From contig JAIWNF010000078.1 of NCBI GenBank assembly GCA_025093555.1, positions 1-64,000 on the forward strand: a stretch of DNA of 64,000 nt, written 5' to 3'. The position numbers and the translations under genes are program-made. Source of the stretch: Circinella umbellata (Eukaryota > Mucoromycota > Mucoromycetes > Mucorales > Lichtheimiaceae). Below the pieces are notes generated by a model. That model was given only the letters and a program-made list of their open reading frames with translations, was not told where the DNA came from and ran no database searches. Position 1 is the first letter of the stretch; each line of letters starts with the position of its first letter. This document shows positions 1 to 11,180 of this stretch, piece by piece.

Positions 1-1661
1 AAAAGAAAATCATTCAAAACGGAACAAAAGCACCAGCTTCTTTTTAACGTCATTATATGTTAGAAAATATTATTTATACAAAGGTACAATTTTTACGGCA
101 GGGCAGGGTAGTAAGGAAGGAACAATGGCACGACCAAGCACACCGGAATAAAATAAACGCAGTCATGGGGGGATGGCACGACCGCAGGATGGCCGAAATT
201 TCCCTACCCTTTGGCTAAATTCAAAGCCCAGGCATGAAAATAAAAAACTCGTAGATGAAAATTCTCTGTTCGTGGGTGTGATCGAAAGCAAAATCCTGAA
301 CTTATGAGTTAATATGTGTGTGCGTTTTTTAAAAGAAAGTATTTTCATACTGCTTTTATATCATAGCAGTCCGTGATGAAAGTAAAAGTACAGCATTTAT
401 TTCCATCAGTCGCCAACAATGAACAAATATTATCTGTAATCTTTTACATTCTCTTCAGCTTAGTATCAGAGTTGTAGGACTCACAAAAATAGAGTATCAT
501 GAAGTTGGCGACTTTTAATACCCTCTAGGTATGCAAAACACTATAATTTGAAGAAGGCTTAAACATAATTTTAGAACGTTGCTCGTTGAGATAGTGAAAT
601 TTAGATCTAGAATATTCGAGCTCATGTAATTCACACAAGACTTTGGACCATCTTAGTACAACTGATCCCAATAAGAATATTAGGGAGCCCATATACCATC
701 AACTTGGTATATTTAATCATTCCACCATAAATACCAGCTGTACAATATATAATGGAATACGCTATTTACTCGACAAGCAAGTGATGCTTTTTGATACAAC
801 ATGTCTCAAAAGTGTTTGCTCAATCATGATCCACAAAAATGTATAAACATTCAACTAAATATGGCTTCCAGAACACTTTTATATGCATAGGAATAAACTC
901 AGTGTTGTATCCAACACATATTATTCATAAAGATAATTATTTATCATTCTAATTATTAAAGTATAGCGTATCTTTAATTATGCTTTGCTGACATTTCGTG
1001 TATTTCCCTATTTGGACCATGATTTATAAGAACACAGAAGTCCGTCTTCTATAATGATATAAGGTTACAGCTGCATAGATATATCATATCGTCAACCGCT
1101 CAAAGTCTAATCTTAATATCATTAATCTTATATTCATAATTCACACGGCCATGACAAATATAAATCTTACGTATACATATATCAATATATCCCACTGATA
1201 ATAAGATTCATATAAATAGAGATAATATTTTATTTTAATAAACTGGAGTTCAATTATTGTTCTTTTGGGTCTCATTGACTTTTCAACGTCTCTTTTATTT
1301 TATTATATTTGATTGATATAACACTCAGTAACCGAGACCAGATATGCGTTCTTGGTATTTTTTGTTCACACCTACCGCATCGTCTTTTCTTTTTTAAATA
1401 TATCGCTTGAAGCTATTACCTTTATTTTTTTTGTCGTAAAATCACTAATAATAGTGTCTATATATTTTATTTTATTTTTCTGTCACAAACTCAATTTTCA
1501 ATACGAATTCCATTTTTTTTTATTTACTCACTTTCTTTAAAACATCTCAATCGAGTATTAATTAATTGTTGCCCTGGTAAACAGGTTAAAGACAGGTTTA
1601 TGTTGTTACAGTACTGTTCTTTGTGGACTAAATTGTTTTTATAACTTGTTGCTATAGTAAA
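1..1661. other. Intergenic, no gene recognised
   Basis: The stretch is AT-rich with only short open frames lacking splice context or recognisable residues. From about 1575 the sequence matches the segment at 8855-8940 just upstream of family X copy 2. The repeated family X unit therefore probably begins in this 3' end rather than at the first ATG. Confidence 0.5.
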
Positions 1662-3407
1662 ATGAAAACTCCAAAAAATTCTTTTAATAACTACATGTAC
1701 AAAAACTGGATTAAAAAAAGTGAAGATCTTGACTACTTTGATTTTGCGAATCATTGTAAACTTCCAGAGCAACAAACTAATTCCCACTACGCGTCGATTT
1801 TACGTGTTCTAGGTGAATCTGATGTAAAGAAGCACATAAATTATATTCAGTAAGCGCATATTTTATTTTATTTTATTTTTGTAGGGTTAAAGTAATTTAT
1901 TAAATAACTATGGCAACTCCTCTTTTTAGTATCAAAAAGGGAAATCAAATGATAAGACTGCTTTAAATTTCATGAAGAAATATAACAAGTATTGGAAACA
2001 CAATGACGAAAAATATGATAGCAATGATGATGAAAGCAGCATTAATGAAGAAATGGACAGAGATCATAGCCACGAAACTATTGCAACCAGACTAAAAAAA
2101 CGAAGGCTCAAAGCACTCGAAGTAATTAATGATAGTTTCATGGAACAATTAGAGGCTGATGCAAAGAAGGTACTATAGTGTATTCTTTTATTATTCTTTA
2201 TTTATCGTTCGTTTGACTGAAACAACATTTTTTAGTTAAAAACATTCGAAGAAGCTACTCAATTTGCAAGCATGTTGCTGACTTTATCATAGTAAGTAGT
2301 GTAATTCATGTAGCTCATAACGAGAACATTTCCTACCATATTTTTAACCCAACTATTGCTGTGTCACAGGTCTATCAAAGACGTTTTCAACTGGGATAAC
2401 AAAGGAATGCAAAAAGAATTAAAGAAAAGTTTTAAAAAAGATAAACGTGAATCATTGACTAAAGAATTTGAACTAGTTGAAGCCAATAGATCTGACGCGT
2501 TGGTCACATATCTTCCCAATATTGAAAAATCTTTGCCTTCAGTGCATGCCTTGCAAACAGCTATTCGTATGTCCCCTGTTTTGCCACAGGAGTTCGATTA
2601 TTATTTACACGAAGATTATCGAATTGCAGAGAGCTTCTTGGCCATTTGTAAGTGTCAGACTTCAAGCTACATCATTAATGTCCTATGCAGTATGTGGAAA
2701 CTGATCATTACTAATTAATTATCAATTTTCGGATAGTATTGATTTAATTCAAGCACCACGAAAAGCATTAGAATCAAAATATTTGGGGGATTCTGCTGGA
2801 TGTCTAATAACTACTTATATTGTTAATACACTGTTCACATCAAAAAGTAACTCCACTGATTTTTGATGGTATATCACATTTTTATTTTGAGACTGCTTCA
2901 TCTCTGTTTATCATGCTAATAAATCTATACTGTATATGTAGGATGGAAATTTCTCATATATCCACAGACAGTACAAAATGGAATGGACTTGGCTTATTAG
3001 TAGGCAATGAAGCGGCGGCCAGTCTTGTCAGTGAATTTGTAGGTGGGATTCGTGTGGGCACGATTTTAAAAAAGATTAGTGACGAAGAGAAGATGTTTGC
3101 CAATGCTCGTTTCATTGTAGATCAAAACTCATTATATGTCAAAAAGAATCATTGTTCAAAAGTCCACTGTAGTAGTTGTATATATATATATATATATATC
3201 TCATATATAAATCATATGTAATATAAAGAATACAAACTTACTTAATGCTATAGTGTATCACATAGCTTTATACTTGATATGGCCTGTAATGACTTAATGA
3301 AAAACTTTACAAAGGAAGAGATTGAAGAAATAAAAGAAAAATTACCTTACCTATTCCCTGAAATAACTGAGCAATTGCTTAATTATTTAAATGATCTTAT
3401 TGGCTAA
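1662..3407 (+). pseudogene. Family X copy 1: unrecognised multi-exon gene, most complete copy, exon-1 frameshift
   Basis: I do not recognise this protein. Coding blocks, in order, are exon 1 from ATG 1662 to a GTAAGC donor at 1850; a Lys/Asp/Glu-rich block about 1932-2170; a block about 2371-2650; a block about 2740-2865 (SIDLIQAPRKALE); a block about 2943-3150 containing GLLVGNEAAASLV; and a final exon about 3259-3407 ending FPEITEQLLNYLNDLIG-stop. Related blocks recur at 8855-9989 and 10340-11180, which helped set exon limits. Against copy 2, exon 1 lacks 22 nt after the GE(S/P)D codons. Exon 1 therefore ends out of frame and splicing to block 2 soon meets a stop. The later blocks remain open, so the damage may be recent, or a different first exon may be used. 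The charged middle looks soluble, with no signal peptide or membrane segment. Calling it a pseudogene is an inference. Confidence 0.5.
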
Positions 3408-4203
3408 TAAGGTATAATTTGGTTCTCCTATACTTTTGCTTAGTCTGATTCTGAATCTGAAATCGGATTATGAAATTGGTGGCGGAGTAAAAAGTTATAA
3501 CAGTTTACATTTTTGGATGTTTTTATCATTCAGTTAAATTTAGCCAAGTCCCTTAATTTATTAAGAACTAATGACAAACCATTTTTAGATAAGTTATGCT
3601 CTATATCTCATATATATGGAGATTATGCGCTGATATCAAATCTGCAATTGGATTCTACCTAGCTAGCTTAGATCATGAGATATAGCACTGAATGTGTTAT
3701 GAGACTTAACATATATTTTTATGTTCCCTAGGTAGGGGGACATTTGTAGTCCACGCTAACATTAGGCGGCACTCAAATATAGCAATTATATCTAGAACAT
3801 TGATATAAGCTATGTTACTCTTATAGGAAACTAGAAAATTAAAAGTTAGAGCAAGTTTTATTTTTAGATAAAAATCTCAAAGTTAAGATCAAAAAGTATA
3901 TTATAAAGAATTATGATTACTATAAGAAATTATATTATTAAAGTAAACCTTAATTTATTTCTATTATAAACACAAATAGACTTACTATAAAAAAATGTTA
4001 ATTTAAGCAAGTAGTACTATAAACAAGTAAAAGGTAACAAGTAAAATGTAATAAAAAATATAAAAATAAATAAAAAAGAAATTATTTACCAATTTCTTTT
4101 ATAAGTTAGGTATAGTAAATAAAACTAACTATTAAATATTCTAGAAGTAAAGGGGCTAGGGCTAATTAATTTTATACATAAAATAAATATAAAGTTAATA
4201 AGA
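3408..4203. other. Intergenic, very AT-rich
   Basis: No coding frame with support. A short inverted pair (CTATATCTCA near 3600 and TGAGATATAG near 3676) could form a small hairpin. The stretch leads into the palindromic element starting near 4204. Confidence 0.4.
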
Positions 4204-5387
4204 CTTAATCATTAATTTAGTGATTACAAAAATTATAAATTTTATAATTTTTTTAGATGCCAAGAAATATAAAAATAAGAATGTTGATAAAAGTTAATAA
4301 TTTTGATTTATATTTCAAAAAAAATAAAAATAAAATCTCAATTTATAATGAATTAAAGAAAAATAAAAATTTTATATTTAGCATTTTTAATTTTTAATTT
4401 TCAATCATATCATATTACATCACCAAGACAACTACTACTACTATCAAATACTATCAATTACTACTAAACTTTATTTTTTATATAGGTTTCTGTTGTTTTA
4501 TATATCTAATTTTATATCTAAATATTAATATATTAGTCAGATTGATTTCTATATATAAAAAATAAAAATAGAAGTAATTTTTATTTATTCTAAATTTGTT
4601 TTATCTAATTTTTATATCTATATTTATATATATATTTAATAATTCTAATTAATATATTATGAATATAGAATTATGTGTCTAATTAGAAATCTAGTTTTAA
4701 CTAGAGTTTAATAAAGCTTAGCAGTAATTGGTAGTATTTGATAGTGGTAGTAGTTGTCTTGGTGATGTAATATGATATAATTAAAAATTAAAAATTAAAA
4801 ATGCTAAATATAAAATTTTTATTTTCTATAATTAATTATAAATTGAGAATTTACTTTTATTTTTTTCGCAATATAAATCAAAATTGTTGATTTTTATCAA
4901 CATTTTTATTTTTATTTTTCATTTTTATTTTTATTTTTATATTTCTTGGCATCTAAAAAAATTACAGTCAAACCCCGCTTTTTGCACAGGTGGGATTTAG
5001 GCCAAGAGGTGTGCAAAAAGCGGGGGGGGTGCAAAAATCGGGGGTGAAAAACAGAAGGAAAATAGAATAGCCGTTGACCTGGCAACTATATTAGTGTATT
5101 GACAGATGTGCAAAGTTGCTAACTATAAAAATGGTCTAATATTACTGGTCATATTTCATCTCAGCATAAGTGAGCATATAAGTGGGATTTTGCACAGTCC
5201 TTCTGAAGGTGTGCAAAGTACAAAAAGCGGGGATTGTGCAATTTTATTAAGTAAAAAGTGGGATTTTGGTCAAAAGGTGTGCAAAAAGCGGGGGTGTGCA
5301 AAAATCGGGAGTGCAAAAAGCGGGGTTCAACTGTATAAAATTTGTAAATTTTATAAATTTTTTGTAATTACTAAATTAATGATTAAG
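4204..5387. mobile_element. Long palindromic AT-rich element (terminal inverted repeats), interrupted by a nested MITE
   Basis: The left arm, about 4204-4475, is repeated in reverse complement at about 4700-4964 and 5336-5387. Matching landmarks are CTTAATCATTAATTTAG at the left end against CTAAATTAATGATTAAG at the right end; TTTTTTTAGATGCC against GGCATCTAAAAAAATT; CATCACCAAGACAACTACTA against its complement near 4750; and a shared tract near 4450 and 4725. Arms of roughly 260-300 bp enclose a spacer of about 225 bp with no coding capacity. The two arms differ at scattered positions, so the element is not recent. No clear target-site duplication is visible outside the ends. A non-autonomous fold-back DNA transposon is the best fit. 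An inverted duplication is the alternative. Confidence 0.7.
4965..5333. mobile_element. Nested 369-bp MITE with pogo/Tc1-mariner-type ends
   Basis: The ends are inverted repeats. The left end begins CAGTCAAACCCCGCTTTTTG and the right end is the near-complement, AAAAAGCGGGGTTCAACTG. A TA dinucleotide lies immediately outside each end (4963-4964 and 5334-5335). CAGT-type termini with TA duplication are typical of the pogo/Tigger branch of Tc1/mariner transposons. Inside, the motif TGCAAAAAGCGGGG or a close variant recurs several times in both orientations, so the terminal motif is also spread subterminally. No transposase is encoded, so mobility would need a transposase from elsewhere. Removing the element rejoins the right arm of the surrounding palindrome, which shows that this element inserted second. 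Its G runs stand out against the AT-rich surroundings. Confidence 0.85.
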
Positions 5388-5640
5388 CCTCTATATAAAA
5401 AAAATAGTAAAATTAACCTAATATTAGTTAGAAAGAGAGAAACAAATATCAAATCTAAGATATTTTTATATTTGAAAAATCACAAATAAATATTATTTTA
5501 CTATTAAAACTAATGTCAGAAATGAGAAAAAAATCAGTGAATGGTCCTTTATTATGGTGAGCAATTATTTTCTTCATCCACGTACGTCCTATGCATTGAT
5601 AGAATATTATACCAATAGTGTTGCTTACTTTGTTGTATAG

Positions 5641-5908
5641 ATATGAGATTAAGTATGGATATACTGATTGAGGAGAAAAAAAAATATATCAAAAAGAACT
5701 TGATGACGGTGAGTTTGTTTTCTTACTTTTTTCTATATTCATCTGCATACTTTTATTAATATAATCCTACATATCTGTTACGTGATAGGTTAAATTACCA
5801 AGTACAGAATCCGACTTGAAAACATTTGCTTCCCAATTACCTCGATTAGTACAATGGAGAGATACAGTAGTATCCCATACAAAGTCGTTACAAGAAAGCT
5901 CACCGTGA
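5641..5908 (+). CDS. Possible small two-exon coding piece, unrecognised
   Basis: ATG near 5643 opens a Lys-rich frame that reaches a GTGAGT donor at about 5708. After an acceptor (GTGATAG) near 5788 the frame continues in phase with KLPSTESDLKTFASQLPRL and further codons, ending at TGA near 5908, for about 60 residues. The second part has amphipathic, coding-like composition. I do not recognise the family. Relic coding blocks follow downstream, so this may be the first surviving piece of a longer dead gene rather than a small gene. Confidence 0.3.
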
Positions 5909-5999
5909 TTAAAATACACATAAAACCACAAAGTTAAAAAAATCAAACTTCATTTCTCTTTTCTTCACACATTTATATATATACTCTTTATAAAAACTA

Positions 6000-7800
6000 C
6001 ATGTATATACAAAACTCTCTATATTTTTATCTTGCATCTGGATCTTATTCAAAATCGCTTGGAAATACTTATTATCTGTATCTAGAAATATGTACAAAGA
6101 ATATTAATAATGAGGTTGTTAAAGAGTTAGCAGATCTGACCTTGATGAAATGAGATAGTGCAAAGATATGTTGATTGATATTCAGAAACTGAAACAGTTT
6201 ATAATATTTTTAGTAGCTTGGTAATCAAGCTATTATGGTACATACACTCTAAAACCTAAAATTTCTTAGTAAATTTTCAATTTCATCTTATTTTAACATC
6301 TCTCGTTATGCCCAATTCTCATTAATAGGATAGTTGAATAAGGAGGGAAACCCCTTTTTTGGGAAAAGGATATAGTAGACCTAAATATAATACCAATGAC
6401 ATATGATACTGTATTACTGTATTGAATTTATTGTTACTAGGAGATGACCTTTTATGTATAGATAATGATGGTATTACTGGTGCCATTGAAAGTTTACAAA
6501 AAAAACGTGGCTGGTAAAATTTCTTTTGTTTCCATGGTTACAATAATAATAGTAAAAGAAAAGAAAAGAAAATATGTATATATATATACGAGAAAAGCAT
6601 TAGCAATGACTGATATAAAACGAGTCCTTTTATACTTTTCGACCTCATTACATACATACATGTTTAACATCCAAAATTAAACAAATGTTAGAAAATGTGA
6701 TTTCTCAAGGCAAGCAACCCTCAAGCTCCTCATATGGTACTGTAGGACAAACCAAAGAAATAAACGTTATTACCTCCACTTCACCACCACATCCCGCATC
6801 CTGCATCCCACAAAATTCCTCTATGAAAGAAAAAGAATATTATGATCATTATCACCTGGCTCACTAACATCACAGATGGCAATCACCAGCTTCTTCAGAA
6901 ACGTTTAAACAAAAAAGCATTGATAGTAATATGTAGCAATTGATTTTTTCTTTTTTTTTAAAAAAAACAGATAGCAGCAAATGAAGAAGGGATTTAAAGA
7001 AATCGAAAAATGAGAGAAGTTACTAGACCATGCCCAAGTTATATAGTGACTGTAAATCGCCAAGTTGCTCTTGACCTAACAGCAGAAAAACAACAAGTTG
7101 CTAGACTTTTAGAAGAATTAGCACAATATTAAGCTAGTTTCAAGGAAGCTGCAATTGATAATACAACAAAGCACAATGACCAAGCTTACAGGAGCAACAG
7201 AAATCAACAAAATCCATCTCTTGTGCCACTGCGGCAAGCCAACATGTGACACACAAAAAAATCACGGCACCGCTTACAGGTAAGCAGCTCGAGTGGGTAA
7301 AGCGATTTTTGCAACCTGCAGCAAGCTCCACCTTGTACACACTACTATATACCTCCTCACCCTGACCTACCACTCATGATAAAATTTGCTGAATAACCCA
7401 CTTATTAAGGATAGAACAAGGTTGGATAATTGATATGTATTCAATTTGCTGCACGTGGTGTAGTGGGTTTACTAATCCACTTATTATACGAACAACAAGA
7501 TCTACGCGGACGTCGCTTTAACAAGCAAGGCCTACTCTGAAGAATAATTCCACGCAATCTTATTTCTGCAGCAACAGTAGACGATCCATCTTTGGTAGCC
7601 AAGCTTTCCAAAATTGAGCGTGGTGATAAAGTAAAACAAATTTATCAAGAACAAATGTTTGCTCTGTGTCTACTACATATGCATGCCTAAAAAGCATCTA
7701 CTAGGTATCGCAATCCTGCGTCACTTTACATTATTACTGATCAACCATCAGCACCATATTGGAATACTTACATATCTGAGTACGTACAGTATTATAAATT
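6000..7800 (+). pseudogene. Scattered relic coding blocks, gene unknown
   Basis: Several short blocks read like protein but are broken by stops and frame changes. They are a piece ending KELADLTLMK near 6150; a Ser/Pro-rich piece at 6685-6867 (SSSSYGTVGQ); a piece near 7020-7130 (VNRQVALDLTAEKQQVARLL) ending at TAA; a piece near 7440-7545 (RGVVGLLIHLLYEQQDLRGR); and a piece near 7600-7690 (KIERGDKVKQIYQEQMFAL). All lie on the plus strand, so one decayed multi-exon gene is the simplest reading. I cannot name it. Separate fragments from several insertions are also possible. Confidence 0.35.
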
Positions 7801-8202
7801 AATCCACGTCCCACCTTATATGTACCACTGCAATTCATTGATAACACAGATAACAATCATAAGAAACTAGACTTAATGCAATAAAACTAGTACCTTTCCC
7901 CCTCCCCCAGATTTCGACTCTTTCTTTCTTTGCTACCTTAACATTTTCCCTGGCAATAGGGGGTTTTTTCAGTTACTGTTGTAATTTCTTCTTAAACCTC
8001 TAATACTGCAAGGAGGTCTTCTATGATAATATAAGTTTTAAAAGGATGATTTTGGTTGGTTGATAGAAACGCATATTTCTCCACTATACTATATATTTTT
8101 CTTTTTATTATGCAACTTGTGTTTTTTTGCTTTTTTTTTTCACACACACATTTCTTTTTATTCTTTACATTTTTACCAAACAAAATAAAAAAAGCTCTTA
8201 TT

Positions 8203-8865
8203 ATGACAAAAACTATTGGTATTGATTCGGGCACAATATACAGTTATGTAATTGTATGGAAAAATGACCGCGTTGAGATGATCGCCAACGATCAAGATAA
8301 AAACCGCACCACACCCTATTATGCCCTTTCACAGATAGTGAACGTTTAATTGGTGATATTAAAAAAAATCAAGTTGCTGTATGTAGTATTTCTTGTTATT
8401 ACTATTACTATTACTATTATTATCTTACTTATCTTTCTTTTTGCTTTTGCTTTTTATTTATATTAATAGATGAATTCCCATAACATTGTGTTTGATGCCA
8501 AGCGTCTCATCGGTGGTCGTTTGAAGTACTGGCCATTGATGATCGTTGAAAAGGGTGGAAACTCCACTATTGAAGTTGAATATAAGGGTGAAAAGCGGGT
8601 TTTCACACCTGAAGAAATTTTATACATGTTTTTAACCAAGATGTGTGAAACTTCTGAAGCTTATTCGGGTAGCAAAGATGAAAGTACAGTAACCACAGTA
8701 CCTCATTACACCTTCCAATGTCAAACTACTAAAGATTCAGGTTCCATTGCCAGGTTGATTGTGTTTCATATTGTTAACGAACCAACAGCAACTGCCATTG
8801 GCTATGGTCTTGACAAACAAACGTAAGAATGACATTTCTATTTGGGTGGTTCGTTGATTGTTTTG
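8203..8865 (+). pseudogene. Truncated, decaying Hsp70 copy (N-terminal ATPase part only)
   Basis: The start at 8203 gives [11 protein letters not shown], matching the Hsp70 phosphate-1 loop (family form GIDLGTTYS), then [12 protein letters not shown] one-base shift follows near 8325, after which SERLIGD is recoverable in another frame. A GTATGT donor at 8380 and an acceptor before 8470 join to MNSHNIVFDAKRLIG. Later matches include VEYKGEKRVFTPEEI and NEPTATAIGYGLDK. About 12 residues of the family are missing after KRLIG, and the VPAYFNDSQRQA segment is altered. Recognisable homology fades near 8865 through a frame change in the region of the GGGTFD motif, exactly where family X copy 2 begins. 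The rest of the ATPase lobe and the substrate-binding domain are absent, so a working chaperone is very unlikely. Confidence 0.8.
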
Positions 8866-9989
8866 CCCATAAACAGCTTAAAGACAGCACTGCTCTTTGT
8901 TGACTAAATTGCTTTTATAACTTGTTATTATAGTAAAATAAAAATCCCAAAGAAAACTTTTAATAACTACGCGTACAAAAACTGGATAAAGGAAACTGAA
9001 GAGCTTGACTACTTTGATTTTGCAAATCAATGTAAACTCCCAGAACAAGAAACTAATTTTTACTATGCGTCTATTTTACGCGTTCTCGGTGAACCTGACG
9101 ATCCTAACGTTCTCAAAGAAAGTAAAGAAGCACATAAATTATATTCGGTAAGCACTTATTTTATTTCTTTTTCATAGCGTTAAAGATAATTTATTACTGT
9201 ATAATAACATTGATAACTTTTCTTTTTAGTATCGGAAAGGAAAACCAAATGATAAGACTGCGATAAATTTCAGGAAGAAATATAACAAGTATTGGAAAAA
9301 CAACGAAGAAAAATACAATAGCAACAGTGATGAAGGCAGCATTGATGAAAAAACGGACAAAGATTACACATATGAGACCATTGCAACAAGAATAAAAAAC
9401 GAAGATCCAAAGCACTAGAAAATATTAATAACATGATTATGGAATAATTAGAGGCTGATGCGAAGAAGGTACTATAGTGCATTCTTTTATTATTCTTTAT
9501 TTATTGTTCATTTGACTGAAACAAACATTGTTTAGATAAAAACGTTTGAAGAAGCTGTGTAATTTACAGGCACACCGCCGGCATCCTCATGATGAGTAGT
9601 GTAATTTAATTGACATACAATTCATAAGGCGAGTATTTTCCACCATGTTTCCAACCTACGTATTACTGTGCATTATCACAGGTCTATCAAAGACGTTTTC
9701 GACTGGGATGATAAAGGAACTCGAAAAGAATTAAAGAAGAGTTTCAAAAAAGATAAACGGGTATAGTTGAAGCCAAAAGATCTGACGCGTTTGTCACATA
9801 TACTGCCAGTGTTGAAAGATCTTCGCCTTCAGTGCGTGCCTCACAGACAGCTATTCGCACGTCCCCTATTTTACCTAGGGACATTGATTGGCATTTACAC
9901 GAAGACTACGGAATTGCAGAGAAGCTTCTAAATAATTTGTAAGTATCAGACTTCACACTACAACGCCATTAGTGTCCTATGAGTAGTAT
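8855..9989 (+). pseudogene. Family X copy 2: 5' part, start codon lost, frameshifted
   Basis: The block is homologous to 1575-2700, beginning upstream of the start codon. The ATG of copy 1 (1662) is ATA here (8938). Exon 1 is otherwise open and carries the 22 nt (9101-9122) missing from copy 1. With them it reads on to a TCG|GTAAGC junction at about 9148 and splices in phase to YRKGKPNDKT near 9230. A shift near 9398 gives a stop at 9415, and a deletion near 9760 removes residues present in copy 1. Homology stops abruptly at 9989, inside the intron after the DYYLHEDY-like exon. From about 9326 onward it is almost identical to the reverse complement of copy 3. Confidence 0.6.
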
Positions 9990-11180
9990 CATCCAGCATT
10001 TCCAATTATGCAGCAAAAAAACTAAACAACTGATGATTAATGCTTAGTAATCTATCTATAGAGCTCTCGTATAAGCAAAGAGTAATTTCATCTCTTTTTA
10101 TTACATACGTATACTGGGAGAGTTTGATTACTAAAATTGAAAAAGAAGTTATAAATGGGGTGGGATAAGATATGTAACATTGTATTTAGACTCGTATAGC
10201 AAGACAGTTTTTTTTGTACATATAGAAAATTTATATTAACTAAATAATGACAAGGATTTTATAAATAATAAATAATGTTTTATAGGATACAATGATCAGC
10301 AAATAACTAATTCTTGTATCTGGTAATGTACTATAGCAGTAGCATCGAAAATCAATGGAATCGTTTTTTGGTGTGACGAGGGTATTAACAATATATACAG
10401 TCATTAGACATGCAGCAGAACCTTCCAAACATCTTGATTCCAATACTTTTCGGGGGACTTGAATTAAATCAATGCTATCCAAAAATTAATAATTGATTAG
10501 TAATGTTTAATTCCCACATACTACTCATAGGACACTAATGGCGTTGTAGTGTGAAGTCTGATACTTACAAATTATTTAGAAGCTTCTCTGCAATTCCGTA
10601 GTCTTCGTGTAAATGCCAATCAATGTCCCTAGGTAAAATAGGGGACGTGCGAATAGCTGTCTGTGAGGCACGCACTGAAGGCGAAGATCTTTCAACACTG
10701 GCAGTATATGTGACAAACGCGTCAGATCTTTTGGCTTCAACTATACCCGTTTATCTTTTTTGAAACTCTTCTTTAATTCTTTTCGAGTTCCTTTATCATC
10801 CCGGTTGAAAACGTCTTTGATAGACCTGTGATAATGCACAGTAATACGTAGGTTGGAAACATGGTGGAAAATACTCGCCTTATGAATTGTATGTCAATTA
10901 AATTACACTACTCATCATGAGGATGCCGGCGGTGTGCCTGTAAATTGGACAGCTTCTTCAAACGTTTTTATCTAAACAATGTTTGTTTCAGTCAAATGAA
11001 CAATAAATAGAGAATAATAAAAGAATGCACTATAGTACCTTCTTCGCATCAGCCTCTAATTGTTCCATAATCATGTTATTAATATTTTCTAGTGCTTTGG
11101 ATCTTCGTTTTTTATTCTTGTTGCAATAGTCTCATAGTGTGATATTTGTCCAACTCTTCATTGACGCTGTCTTCATCAAC
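9326..11180. repeat. Large inverted repeat, arms about 660 bp, spacer 528 bp
   Basis: Positions 9326-9989 and 10518-11180 are reverse complements of each other. The inner boundary is sharp (ATACTACTCATAGG at 10518 against CCTATGAGTAGTAT ending at 9989). Identity is very high from about 9377 inward, with only a few substitutions (for example near 9565 and 9705), and falls toward the outer end near 9326/11180. Both arms are family X sequence carrying the same lesion, so the inverted copy arose after the gene was damaged. The spacer continues family X only on the reversed side. Confidence 0.85.
10340..11180 (-). pseudogene. Family X copy 3: reversed, internal and 3' parts, frameshifted
   Basis: Read on the minus strand, it enters family X within the Asp/Glu-rich second coding block at about 11180 and runs to about 10340, ending in the exon reading DLIQVPRKVLESRCLEG, the counterpart of DLIQAPRKALESKYLGD in copy 1. 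It shares with copy 2 the deletion just after KKDKR, so both come from one already damaged parent. It lacks the first exon but continues beyond the point where copy 2 breaks. The remaining downstream exons of copy 1 (GLLVGNEAAASLV onward) are not found here. Confidence 0.6.

Noticed and set aside
4965..5333. CRISPR-like array because TGCAAAAAGCGGGG recurs
   Set aside because: Spacing is irregular, copies occur in both orientations, and the ends form a transposon-type inverted repeat in a eukaryotic context.
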